Below are positions 24,444 to 33,900 of a stretch of DNA of 37,500 nucleotides, piece after piece; positions within the stretch are counted from its first letter, which is position 1; every line of letters starts with the position of its first letter. The DNA comes from Flavobacteriaceae bacterium UBA6268 (lineage in GTDB: Bacteria > Bacteroidota > Bacteroidia > Flavobacteriales > Flavobacteriaceae): positions 1 to 37,500 of the forward strand of contig DJVA01000010.1 in assembly GCA_002440705.1 (NCBI GenBank). The letters run 5' to 3'. The translations under genes were made by a program, and so were the position numbers. A model generated the notes under the pieces. It did no database searches. It was not told the DNA's origin and was given only the letters and a program-made list of their open reading frames with translations.

Positions 24444-26086
24444 TTGCCAAATAGTTGTGGAACCATAAAACTGAAAATGATGATGGCCACAAAAAATGTT
24501 ACGAGGATGTATACTTCTTTTGAAAAAATATCGCTTTTCTTTACTCGGAATTTCAAGCTTTCAGCAGATTTTGGTTTTACTTTCGTCAAAGCCGAAACTA
24601 CATAGGCCACTACCAGTGCAATGACAACACCCGTAAAATTGAGCCATATCCAAAAAACATCAAATCCGAGATGGATATTAAAAATACCCTGGATAGTTTT
24701 TGAAAAGAGCAAATTGATCAGAACCGCGGTAATAATCCCCGTATTCATCCCAATGTGGTTTACTTTTTTGGAAAAGAAAGCCAACAGGAATGTCACCAAA
24801 ACTGGTCCGTAAAAGACCGACCCAATAGCATTGATGATTTCGATAACGGTACTTTTGCTTCCCCCAAACAGGAAGGAGCAGCCTATAACGACTATCCCCC
24901 AAAAAATTACAGCCATTTTGGAAGTGAACATGTACTTTTTGTGTTCTAATTTTTTCTTCCCTCTATTGAAAAAGTCCTCCACGCTCACCGCCGAAAGTGA
25001 ATTGACCGTTGAGCTTAAAGATGACATGGCCGCTGAAAGGATGGCGACCATCAAAAGGCCAATAAAACCATGGGGCAAGTATTTTACAATGAAAACAGGA
25101 ATCATCAAATCGGCTTTTACACCGCCATTAATGGCCTCTTGAGGGAAATGCTTTTGGGTAACACTGGCAATTTCGGCCATAAAATCGGGGGCTTTCACCA
25201 CCAAACCCCCAATGATCAACCCCATGGTACAATACACCAATACCACAGGAAACCTTAACAACCCATTGGCCAACAGTAACTGTCGAATGGTTTTTTCATT
25301 TTTGGCAGAAAGCATTCGTTGTGCCTGTGTTTGGTCACAGCCGTAGTAGGACATATAAAGGAAGAACCCTCCAATCAACATAGGCCAGAAACCATATTCC
25401 TCCCCTTTTCCAACGCCAAGGTTGAAATCGATTACCTGTAATCGTTCCACCGGAAATCCTGTATCCAAACCTCCTTGGGAATCAAGTAAGTACCATCCAT
25501 AAAATAGGCAAATCAACAATCCGCCAAATAACAGGATCATTTGTATGGCATCGCCCCAGACAACGGCTTTCATTCCACCAAAAAAACTATAAATTACCGT
25601 AATGACCCCAATAATCAAAACCGTCCAAACGTATTCAATATCCAGGACCGCCTGTAAAATGAGCGCAATGGCAAAGACCATGACACCGGTACCCAATGCC
25701 CTACTTATTTGAAAAACGATACTTAAGATAAGGCGTGTAGAGGCAGAAAAACGTCGCTCGACAAATTCATAGATGCTTACTACTCCCGACCGAAACAATG
25801 GAGGAATCACTAAAAGCATAATCCCAATCATAGCCAAGGGTACCGCAAACTCGAAGGTAAGCCATTTCATTCCACCATTCAATTTAAGGCCCACAAATGC
25901 TGGTGCCGAAATAAAACTGATTGCTGAAAGCTGTGTGGCCATGGTAGAAAGGCTTAAAGGAAACCACCCCATACTTCGACCGCCCAAAAAATAATCCTTG
26001 GAATCCTTATTTTCCTTGAAAAAGAAACCCATCCCCAAAAAAAAGAGAATGTAGACAGCGACAATAATAAAATCAATCCAGTTCAT
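24440..26086 (-). CDS. Sodium:solute symporter (SSS family)
   Basis: This 548-residue inner-membrane transporter has about 13-14 hydrophobic helices and an N-terminus typical of the SSS family (IDFIIVAVYILFFLGMGF, then GRSMGWFPLSLSTMATQLSAISF). It couples substrate uptake to the Na+ gradient. The family includes sugar, myo-inositol and organic-acid transporters, so the substrate must come from context: genes on both sides encode a hexosylglycerate hydrolase homologue and a glycerate kinase, suggesting import of a glycosylglycerate. It overlaps glycerate kinase by 4 nt and follows the hydrolase gene by 3 nt. Confidence 0.93.
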   Translation of the reverse strand: MNWIDFIIVAVYILFFLGMGFFFKENKDSKDYFLGGRSMGWFPLSLSTMATQLSAISFISAPAFVGLKLNGGMKWLTFEFAVPLAMIGIMLLVIPPLFRSGVVSIYEFVERRFSASTRLILSIVFQISRALGTGVMVFAIALILQAVLDIEYVWTVLIIGVITVIYSFFGGMKAVVWGDAIQMILLFGGLLICLFYGWYLLDSQGGLDTGFPVERLQVIDFNLGVGKGEEYGFWPMLIGGFFLYMSYYGCDQTQAQRMLSAKNEKTIRQLLLANGLLRFPVVLVYCTMGLIIGGLVVKAPDFMAEIASVTQKHFPQEAINGGVKADLMIPVFIVKYLPHGFIGLLMVAILSAAMSSLSSTVNSLSAVSVEDFFNRGKKKLEHKKYMFTSKMAVIFWGIVVIGCSFLFGGSKSTVIEIINAIGSVFYGPVLVTFLLAFFSKKVNHIGMNTGIITAVLINLLFSKTIQGIFNIHLGFDVFWIWLNFTGVVIALVVAYVVSALTKVKPKSAESLKFRVKKSDIFSKEVYILVTFFVAIIIFSFMVPQLFGK

Positions 26087-26089
26087 GCA

Positions 26090-27406
26090 TTATTGGTTAT
26101 TTGTTAACAAATCGATGGCTAGCGCAGCACTCCATGAAAAATTATTCCCTCCGTATCCTTTTGAAAGGGTTTTATTGGTCTCTTTGTTAGGTTCAAAATA
26201 TTCGTAAAAGCCATATTTTTCAATAAAAAACAGCGTATCCTGCCTTATTTGTTCAGCCTCTTTGTCGAAGCCATATTTTTTCATACCCATATAAATAAGC
26301 CAATTCAGATTGATCCAAATGGGACCCCTCCAATATTTTTTGGAATTGAAAAAAGGGCTTTGGGGATCGAAAGAAGCACACAGGTAGTTTTCGTTTTTAT
26401 AGCCCGAAAAACGCCCCTTATTGAAATGCATCAACAGTTCGTTGGCACGTGGCATGGATGGAATTTCAGCAAAAAGCGGGGTAAAACTTGAAGAAGAAAG
26501 ATAGGGAATGATCCGTTGGTTGCGAAGATCATAATATACATACCCCTTTTGTTCATGATCATACAATTTTTGATTCATCGCATTTTTGGCACTTTGGTTC
26601 CAATTTTCCAATTGGGAGACCATTTCATTTTCATTCAGCATTTTACCCAATCGAATCAAGCTGTTATTGGAAGCAATAAGCATGCTGTTAAATAAGGGGT
26701 CTTGTATGAGAAAAGGTGAGTTTTTGCTAATCATCGCATCGTCATAGCGCCATTGTTTGAAGAGTTCAATGAGGTGGATATAGTATTGGTATTCCTTATT
26801 TGAAGGCCTATGTGACGCATCGATCAATTGGGTGTCTTTCCGTTGAAACTGATACTCAGGAACTTCAAAAGTTTCCCAAATCAAATCCCAAACCGGGGTA
26901 TTGTCTGTCCCCGCTTCCCAATTATGGCATATGTAAACCAGTCCTTCGTTGAAAGGGTCACGATGCGTATAAAAATAATGGTGATTTTGGAAAACCTTGG
27001 CATAAACTTCTTTTAAAAATGGAAAGCTGTCGTATTGTTTTTTTTTGCAGACTTGATAAAGCAATTCCAATACAAACCCCAAAACAGGGGGTTGCGTGAT
27101 TCCAGAAGTCCTGATTTTAGGAGCGTTGGGGCTTAAAAAAGCTGCATGAACTTCGGGGCCAGGAAAATAACTCTCCGATTCATTATGAAAAACAATGTGT
27201 GGTAAAAAGCCATTTTTCCATTGGCCCTTAAGCAATGAATGTATTTCCTGCATGGCCTTTTCCAGGTCAAAATGGGCCCAACCTATGGCGATGAAACCCG
27301 AATCCCAATTCCATTGGAATGGATACAAACCCTCGCAAGGTATGGTAAAACCTTCCTTCCAGTTTTGAAGCAACACCTTTTGGGCGCGTTTAACGAGATC
27401 GGTCAT
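26090..27406 (-). CDS. Probable mannosylglycerate/glucosylglycerate hydrolase (GH63-like)
   Basis: This 438-residue (alpha/alpha)6-barrel glycosidase has no signal peptide, so it is cytoplasmic. The sequence resembles the bacterial mannosylglycerate/glucosylglycerate hydrolases of GH63: LYPFQWNWDSGFIAIGWAH (28-46), GQWKNGFLPHIVFH (61-74), SGITQPP (101-107), NWEAGTDNTPVWD (162-174) and FYEYFEP (400-406). The expected catalytic pair is an acid Asp (D168 region) and a base Glu (E402 region), with spacing close to that I recall for the Thermus enzyme. It would split hexosyl-glycerate into hexose and glycerate. The first gene of the operon with the symporter and glycerate kinase, it is divergent from murQ. 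A trehalase-like or other GH63 activity remains possible. Confidence 0.75.
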   Translation of the reverse strand: MTDLVKRAQKVLLQNWKEGFTIPCEGLYPFQWNWDSGFIAIGWAHFDLEKAMQEIHSLLKGQWKNGFLPHIVFHNESESYFPGPEVHAAFLSPNAPKIRTSGITQPPVLGFVLELLYQVCKKKQYDSFPFLKEVYAKVFQNHHYFYTHRDPFNEGLVYICHNWEAGTDNTPVWDLIWETFEVPEYQFQRKDTQLIDASHRPSNKEYQYYIHLIELFKQWRYDDAMISKNSPFLIQDPLFNSMLIASNNSLIRLGKMLNENEMVSQLENWNQSAKNAMNQKLYDHEQKGYVYYDLRNQRIIPYLSSSSFTPLFAEIPSMPRANELLMHFNKGRFSGYKNENYLCASFDPQSPFFNSKKYWRGPIWINLNWLIYMGMKKYGFDKEAEQIRQDTLFFIEKYGFYEYFEPNKETNKTLSKGYGGNNFSWSAALAIDLLTNNQ

Positions 27407-27420
27407 TTTGGTTGGTTTTC

Positions 27421-27452
27421 TTTATAAATATAGGGTTTTATACTTACTTTTG
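27421..27452 (+). promoter_or_regulatory. Promoter of murQ
   Basis: TACTTTTG (27445-27452) matches TAnnTTTG exactly, with TTT 21 nt upstream as a weak -33 box. Transcription starting near 27459 supports GTG 27471 over the GTG at 27408 as the murQ start. Confidence 0.55.
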
Positions 27453-27470
27453 GGAAAACACAAGCGACCC

Positions 27471-28280
27471 GTGAACTTTCGCAAAACTACCGAAACGGAT
27501 TCCCATTACCAGGCGTTGGAAAAAATGCCCCTTGAAGACTTGTTACGAAATATCAACAGAGAAGATCAAACGGTTCCGTTAGCGGTGGCAAAGGCCATAC
27601 CTCAAATTGAAGTACTTACTAAGAAAGTGGTAGCTAAATTAAAGGAAGGAGGCCGCCTTTTTTATTTAGGCGCCGGAACCAGTGGGCGCTTGGGCATAGT
27701 CGATGCCAGTGAATGCCCCCCTACTTTTGGAGTCCCGCAAGATCTGGTCATTGGGATGATTGCCGGAGGGGACACTGCTATTCGAAAAGCAGTTGAATTT
27801 GCGGAAGACTCCACCACACAAGGCTGGGAAGATTTGAAAAAGTACGAAGTTTCTAAAAATGATGTAGTAATTGGGATTGCTGCATCTGGAACCACACCTT
27901 ATGTAATAGGTGCTTTGGAAAAGTGTAATGAATCCCAAGTTGTTACAGGGTGCATTACCTGCAACGAAAATAGCCCCCTTGCAATCACCGCTCAATATCC
28001 CATAGTGGTCGTTGTTGGCCCAGAGTTTGTTACGGGGAGTACCCGAATGAAAGCGGGTACTGCACAAAAATTGGTGTTGAATATGATTTCGACCGCTGCT
28101 ATGATCCAATTGGGACAGGTGAAGGGTAATAAGATGGTCGACATGCAGCTTAGTAACAACAAGCTCGTTGACCGAGGAACCCAAATGTTGATGGATGAAT
28201 TGATGATCAGCCAAAAAGAAGCCGAAATATTATTGCAGCAATATGGCAGTGTTCGCAAAGCACTTCAAGCAAAACAATGA
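27471..28280 (+). CDS. murQ: N-acetylmuramic acid 6-phosphate etherase MurQ
   Basis: MurQ cleaves the lactyl ether of MurNAc-6-phosphate to GlcNAc-6-phosphate and D-lactate, recycling peptidoglycan sugar. It is 269 residues from GTG 27471, starting MNFRKTTETDSHYQALEKM, which fits the family N-terminus. It has a SIS domain with LGAGTSGRLGIVDASECPPTFG (split motif, about 62-83) and the TGSTRMKAGTAQK block. The longer frame from 27408 begins upstream of the predicted promoter. It overlaps the DUF6095 gene by 4 nt (ATGA). Confidence 0.95.
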   Translation: MNFRKTTETDSHYQALEKMPLEDLLRNINREDQTVPLAVAKAIPQIEVLTKKVVAKLKEGGRLFYLGAGTSGRLGIVDASECPPTFGVPQDLVIGMIAGGDTAIRKAVEFAEDSTTQGWEDLKKYEVSKNDVVIGIAASGTTPYVIGALEKCNESQVVTGCITCNENSPLAITAQYPIVVVVGPEFVTGSTRMKAGTAQKLVLNMISTAAMIQLGQVKGNKMVDMQLSNNKLVDRGTQMLMDELMISQKEAEILLQQYGSVRKALQAKQ

Positions 28281-28510
28281 CAGCTCCTTCTCAAAAACAT
28301 ACCGATAAGAAACTTCTGCTAAAAGGGTTGAAAAGAATTGCCTTATCAGTTCCCTTGCTCATTCTTACCACCTACATTCTAACGTTTGCCTTTTTAAATA
28401 AGGAAACCATTCCACTGTATGTTTTTCTTCCATTAGGTATTATCGCGATGGCAGCTACTATTTATTTAATATTTAAGGGGTTAAAATTGATTTTAAAAGC
28501 TATTTTTTAG
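28277..28510 (+). CDS. DUF6095-type small membrane protein
   Basis: This 77-residue protein has two predicted membrane helices (about 22-42 and 47-70) and a short basic N-terminus. It overlaps the murQ stop by 4 nt, so it is translationally coupled to murQ. I recall this family as a frequent murQ neighbour in Flavobacteriaceae; a role beside MurNAc recycling is plausible but unproven. Its 3' end overlaps the convergent histidine kinase gene by 11 nt. Confidence 0.8.
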   Translation: MTAPSQKHTDKKLLLKGLKRIALSVPLLILTTYILTFAFLNKETIPLYVFLPLGIIAMAATIYLIFKGLKLILKAIF

Positions 28511-30038
28511 GAATAATGATTGGGATGGTAATTCTTACCAAAGTGCCTTGGGGCTCGCCTTTTTTATTTTTCAGATCGACGATATCGAGGGAATACTCTT
28601 TTCCGTAGGCACCCACGAAGTTTTTCAAACGGTCTTGGGTCAACTGCATTCCATAGGATTCCCGCTTCATCAATTTTTTTTCCCGAATTGCCTTCGCACG
28701 CTCACGCCCTATGCCATTGTCCTCAATTTCGGAAACAAGGTGCTCCCCTTTTTTATGGATTCTGAAATAAAGTTCCTTGCCGCCTTCTTTCATAGTTAGT
28801 CCGTGCCAAATCGCATTTTCCAGAAAAGGTTGAAAAATCAACGCAGGAACCTTAATGGCATTCAACGCCAGGGACTCGTCAACTGCTACATTAAAATGAA
28901 GGTGGTTGTTGAACCGTATGTTTTCGATATTGACATAGAGTTTGGCGATTTCAATCTCATCGGCCAGGGAGATGTCCTTTTCCACGGAGGAAGAAAGAAT
29001 CAACCGAACCAATTTGCTGAACTTGTTGAGGTAAAAAACCGCGTTTTCCTGTTCGTTGTCGATAATGAAGCGTTTGATGGAATTGAGGGAGTTGAAGATA
29101 AAATGTGGATTCATTTGACTGCGCAGAGATGCCAATTTAAGTTCAACCAAATCCCTTTCATATTGCATGGTAAGCCGTTCCAGTTTATCTCGCTCTACCT
29201 TAGCTTGCAACAATTCGACGTCCTGTTGCAATTTTTTTCGGACCTCTACTTCAAGTTTTTCGTTTTCCTTTAATTGCTCAATAAGTTTTAACTGCACCTG
29301 GTTTCTCTCGTCCAAAATAGATTTTTGTCTTCGACCCAAACCCAGTGAAAAGACAATATTCTCCAGAACGTATCCTATATATAGATAAAAATAGGCCGGC
29401 TCGGGAGATTCGCCTTTTATTATATAGTCAAAGTACAGCAGCAATGAAAGAACCGAGAAAACCAATAAGATAAAAGACCCTATTATTAAGTAGTATTTCA
29501 ATGGCCTTTTCGACCTAAAAAACAGCATGTACATGAAGACGCTCAATAGTACCACGTAGAGGTCGAATACATAATATCCGTTTCTATAAAATGAATAATG
29601 ACCTGTAAATATGCCATGTAACAGTTTAATTACACAAAAAACCGCAATAACATACAATGCTCTTTTTATGTACTTGTGCCATTTGGGAAAATCTTCTTTG
29701 ATTTCGAGAAACTTAAAAGCAAAAAGGAAATAAATAAAGTAATAGGCCTCGGTATAGAACTCTGGAAACTGGGCCCATGTTCCCAATGATTTGAGTATCG
29801 AATTCAAAAATCCTGAATGGACATAATGCAATTGGGAAAGGATGATAAAAAAAAGGTACAGGGAATAAAGCAGGTATAGCTTATTCCTATTTTGAAAGAA
29901 AAGAAATAAATGATAAATAGACAACAGGGCAAATCCACCTATTACAAAATCCAAAAAACCACTTTGGTAAGGATAATAAAAAAAGTTGTCTGTATTTTGA
30001 AAAGCGCTATTAAATGGTAAGGCGTTGTACAAGATCAT
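28500..30038 (-). CDS. LytS/YehU-type membrane sensor histidine kinase
   Basis: This 512-residue kinase has an N-terminal block of about seven membrane helices (about 30-235, 7TMR-DISM-like, without the extracellular sensing domain), a coiled coil (about 240-300), then a His_kinase domain with phospho-acceptor H312 in QMNPHFIFNSLNS, and an ATPase domain with ENAIWHG (N-box) and EDNGIGRERA (G-box). It would autophosphorylate and pass phosphate to the LytTR regulator encoded just upstream, whose stop overlaps this start by 29 nt. The signal is unknown; the short loops between helices suggest sensing of the membrane or a small lipophilic ligand. Confidence 0.93.
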   Translation of the reverse strand: MILYNALPFNSAFQNTDNFFYYPYQSGFLDFVIGGFALLSIYHLFLFFQNRNKLYLLYSLYLFFIILSQLHYVHSGFLNSILKSLGTWAQFPEFYTEAYYFIYFLFAFKFLEIKEDFPKWHKYIKRALYVIAVFCVIKLLHGIFTGHYSFYRNGYYVFDLYVVLLSVFMYMLFFRSKRPLKYYLIIGSFILLVFSVLSLLLYFDYIIKGESPEPAYFYLYIGYVLENIVFSLGLGRRQKSILDERNQVQLKLIEQLKENEKLEVEVRKKLQQDVELLQAKVERDKLERLTMQYERDLVELKLASLRSQMNPHFIFNSLNSIKRFIIDNEQENAVFYLNKFSKLVRLILSSSVEKDISLADEIEIAKLYVNIENIRFNNHLHFNVAVDESLALNAIKVPALIFQPFLENAIWHGLTMKEGGKELYFRIHKKGEHLVSEIEDNGIGRERAKAIREKKLMKRESYGMQLTQDRLKNFVGAYGKEYSLDIVDLKNKKGEPQGTLVRITIPIIIPKK

Positions 30039-30756
30039 CTCTTTTTGTCCTTGAAATTGGGATTTTGGTATTGTTGGACATGATCAAATAATGACCATCA
30101 CCCTTAATGTATTCCTTTATGTGATATACGTTTACAACATAAGAGTTGTGAACTCGGTAAAAGGCATCGGTCAACAGCTCTTTATCTACCTCCTTCAAGC
30201 TTTTTGTAATTACTTCATACCTCCCTTCTTTAAGGTGTATTTCGGTATAATTTCCGTCCGATTTGCAGTAAATGATTTCCTCTCTATCAACAAAAAGGGT
30301 CTTCCCGGACAAAGGAATGGGAATGCGACGATTAGCAGGAGGACGGATGCTTTCAATTACCTTATCCAGCTCAAAACCCAGCCCTTGTTTTTCCTTTTGT
30401 TTTACCATTTTGGACACAGCGCGCTTAAGGTCATCAGAATCTATAGGTTTCAACAAATAATCCACGGCATTTTCCTTAAAAGCCGTGATGGCATAATTAT
30501 CGTAGGCGGTAGTAATGATAAGGTTAAAACCCCTAAACCGAAGCTCTTTCAACAATTGAAAGCCATCCATTTCGGGCATTTCGATATCCAAAAAAACGCA
30601 GTCCGGCTTTAAATAATTGATCCCTGAAATGGCTTCGGTCGGATCGGTAAAATCATCCACAATCGAGACTTCTGGGCAAAAACGTTCTATCTCCCATTTC
30701 AGGTTTTTAATGGCATTTGCTTCATCGTCAACTATAATTGCTTTCAGCATAAGCAT
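30010..30756 (-). CDS. LytTR-family response regulator
   Basis: This 248-residue cytoplasmic DNA-binding regulator has a receiver domain (about 4-120) with phospho-acceptor D57 in VFLDIEMPEMDG and acidic pocket VDDE at 9-12, followed by a LytTR DNA-binding domain (about 145-248). The pair with the overlapping kinase gene is a complete two-component system. An alternative start two codons later (30750) is possible. It diverges from the serine-hydrolase operon, and the 227-nt intergenic region contains a symmetric repeat that is the obvious candidate LytTR binding site. Confidence 0.95.
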   Translation of the reverse strand: MLMLKAIIVDDEANAIKNLKWEIERFCPEVSIVDDFTDPTEAISGINYLKPDCVFLDIEMPEMDGFQLLKELRFRGFNLIITTAYDNYAITAFKENAVDYLLKPIDSDDLKRAVSKMVKQKEKQGLGFELDKVIESIRPPANRRIPIPLSGKTLFVDREEIIYCKSDGNYTEIHLKEGRYEVITKSLKEVDKELLTDAFYRVHNSYVVNVYHIKEYIKGDGHYLIMSNNTKIPISRTKRDDLVQRLTI

Positions 30757-30806
30757 ATCGCTTAAATGTTAAATATAACAACTTGCCATTAAAGTTATTG
30801 CATTCT

Positions 30807-30919
30807 TGGATAAATGGTTCTTTTTTGTGTCTATATGGTTAAAAAAAGGGGGGCGATGCATCCATAACCAAATTGCACTCCCTCAATCCATAGACATAAA
30901 AATAACGACCATTCATCCA
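30807..30919. promoter_or_regulatory. Symmetric four-half-site repeat, candidate LytTR operator
   Basis: On the plus strand TGGATAAATGG (30807-30817) and TGTCTATATGG (30828-30838) are spaced 21 bp apart at their shared ATGGTT. The opposite orientation appears downstream as CCATAGACA (30888-30896) and CCATTCATCCA (30909-30919), whose CCAT cores are also 21 bp apart. The outer arms match at 10 of 11 bases and the whole array is a dyad centred near 30863. It lies between the LytTR gene and the operon and ends 3 nt before the operon's -33 box. 21 bp is two helical turns, as expected for direct repeats bound on one face. Confidence 0.6.
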
Positions 30920-30921
30920 TT

Positions 30922-30952
30922 TTTGACTTCCATCGATACAAACTTATTTTAT
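30922..30952 (+). promoter_or_regulatory. Probable promoter of the serine-hydrolase operon
   Basis: TTTG (30922-30925) and TATTTTAT (30945-30952) are 19 nt apart. The -7 box is imperfect at its last two positions, which would fit an activator-dependent promoter. The symmetric repeat sits immediately upstream. Confidence 0.5.
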
Positions 30953-30983
30953 TGAATATCAACAGGTTTTAATTTTGATTTAA

Positions 30984-33900
30984 ATGAAAAATCAGGTCAT
31001 GAAATCAAAACCATTACTCTTCATCATTTTGGCACTGTTTATTTGTCACTTTTCAAATGCGCAAATCTTGAAAAAGATGAAGAAAGTCAAGGAAAGTATT
31101 GGCGAATCCATTTCCTTGGATAAACTAAGCAGCGACCCTGTAACCACTAGCTTCAAGGATGTTGATACCACCAAATACTTACCGAACGATTTTGGAGATG
31201 ATGCAACCTATAAAAATTTAAACACCCAGCCCTATGATTGGGAAAATGGTTTCTACCTCGTTCCCGGCTTTTATGAGGGGCACTTTAAATCTTTTTGCAT
31301 TAAGGCAGGAACCTATACCCCAACTGAAGGTAATGGGCGATTTTATGCAGCATTGAAAGGCCCGCAAGCCGATATTGTAGCAGCTATTATTGAAGGGTTT
31401 CAAAAAAATTCCAGCATCTCACAAAAAGAAGTGCAATTGTTGCTCTGGGCAATCATCTCCAAAACCGACTTTCAAAAAATGAAGGGCGAAATTAAGGCAA
31501 CCGCCCTAAGACTGCTTACCCCAAAACAAATTGCCAGGTTAAGCAAAGGATCCCTCGAAAAGTACGCTTCCGGCGAAATTTACAAACTTGTCAAGAAAAA
31601 CAAAACAGTCCGCTATGTCCTTGAGGCAGAAAACAATTTGCGGCAATTGTACTATCAAGGGATATCTAGTTATGAAGAATACGAAAAAATTGCAATGCGT
31701 GCAGGCATCGAACCCGTTACCAATGAATACAACATGGGCCGATGGACAAAACACCCCAATGGCTTCTTTATTCGTTATAAATTAAAAAGCTATCGTGAGA
31801 CCATTACACAAATCTATGTGCCAGAAGATAATATTGAAGCATACCAACCCATAAAGGGAAAAGGACCATTTACTAGTGGCAATTTTACTTTAGTTACGGG
31901 AAAATACTATAAATCTAGAAACTCAATTGCAACTCCCCCAAACCCAAACGCACAGCGCATCATACAAACCGATATTGAGGTAAACGGAGGTGGCCCTAGC
32001 GGCGGTAGCGGAAGCCAAGGCAGTGGTGGTGGCCAAGGCGGTGGCGATCAGGGAGGTGGCGATCAGGGAGGTGGTGATCAGGGTGGTGGCGACCAGGGTG
32101 GTGGCGACCAGGGTGGTGGCGATCAGGGCGGTGGCGATCAGGGTGGTGGCGATCAGGGCGGTGGCGATCAGGGTGGTGGCGATCAGGGTGGTGGTAATCA
32201 AGAGGGTGGCGATCAGGGTGGTGGTGATCAAGAGGGTGGCCAAGGTGGTAGTGGTGGCTCTGGAGGTGGGGTACCCAATGGAGCGCAAGACACTAATGCA
32301 TTTCCCTGTGAAGAAGTAGTAAATACCGTTGCAGATAAAACCATCAAGAAGGAAATGGTGCTTCAAAATTTGCCCGGCGTCATCGTTTGTATCTTCAAGG
32401 GAGACTCCATCATCCACATGAAAGCTTACGGAAAAATGGGGCCTGGAAAACCATTAACCTTAGATACGCAAATACAATGGGCCTCTATTTCAAAATCCGT
32501 AACCGCTGTGGCTGCCATGCAAGCGGTGGAAGCAGGAAAACTTAAACTAAGCGATAAAGCTTTAGACCTACTCTCCTACTGGCCTTCCAGTGTGGAAGTA
32601 AAGGATGTGGACAACAAAAAAATAACAGACAACCGCTTGGGAGGTATCACTCTTCGGCATTTGCTGAACAACACCAGTGGCATTCAACATTATGGCAGGG
32701 GCAATAAGGACTCCACTTTTACTTATTTAAATGATCGAAAGGTACCATTTGTTCACAATTACAACGATTACACCCCTCTTTTTAATGGGCTCTTCAATGC
32801 AAAAAAAGCTGTGGAACAGTTCAACCAATCGGTTTTGGATTTTGAACCTGACTCAAGCTACCTATATTCTTCCTATGGCTTTGTATTGGCAGGAGCCATG
32901 GTGGACAAACAAGTTAGTATGGGCTATGAGCAATGGGTCTTAAAGCACATTAAATCAAAGCTTGGCCTTAAAACTTTTAGTAAAACAACAAGTGGATCTG
33001 ATGTTTTTGGGTATGAAATGTTCGAGGATGGAATTCTAAAAAGTCATCGTGTAGAAAATCACAACTGTGTTTTACCAGCTGGAGGGTGGAAATCCACCAT
33101 TTGCGATTTGGCTACTTATGCTAGGGCCATAAGCGACGGCGAGCTTTTAAACGATGGGGAAGCACTTTGGAGAAAAGAGAACATGCACATGTTCGATGAA
33201 AGTGAGTCCAGGGGCTATGGATTTGGCATTAACAGAGCGGGTACCGGAAACAATTTGCGGGTTTCCCACGGAGGAACAAACAACTACTCAAGGGCCTTCA
33301 TGATGGTTTTTCCCAGTGATACAACAGGTGTGGTAGTTTTGGCACCCCATAGAAATGCAAATGTGGAACGTCTTACCCGCCAGTTAATCGTTAGAATGGG
33401 ACTCCGGGATAGTTTATTCAAAAAAGAAGCTACCCCTTTGGATATTTGCCATAACGGTATGGGAAGTAGCAACGATCGATTTTTAGGAGTTTGGAGAAAA
33501 ACGGGCAAGGAACAACTTATCCGCACAGGACTAAGTCTGGAAGAGTTTAAAATAGAAATGAATAACCTAAACCGTTATGGCTACCACCTAGATACATTTG
33601 ACATCCATTTTACCGACGACGAAGAGTCAATTTACGATGGAATCTTCAAAAAGGAAAAAAAGGTTCAGGTACTCGTTACAGGAAAAAGTTTAAGTCAGTT
33701 AACGCAACTAATCGATACCTATCGTGCACAGGGAATGGAAATAGTAGCCATTGCATACGGCAAGGGCAGTGGGGGTGCTTCCACCGAGTTCAACGTTACC
33801 TACAATGCACTGTTCCAAAAGGATGCTCCAAAATCTTTTCTTTTCAAAAAAAGTAATCTAACAAATATTACAAACTTTATTAATGAAACACAGAGCCAAA

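Noticed and set aside
27471..28280. murQ as part of the glycosylglycerate operon
   Set aside because: It is divergently transcribed with its own promoter and acts on MurNAc-6-phosphate; proximity alone is not enough.
32037..32243. Possible CRISPR array
   Set aside because: The repeats are contiguous 15-nt coding units with no spacers and are in frame inside a large protein.
31923..32417. Long antisense frame (164 codons) rich in Thr/Ala/Leu/Ile repeats
   Set aside because: It is the reverse complement of the GGGDQ repeat tract; stops are absent because of the repeat, and no start signal or family match supports it.
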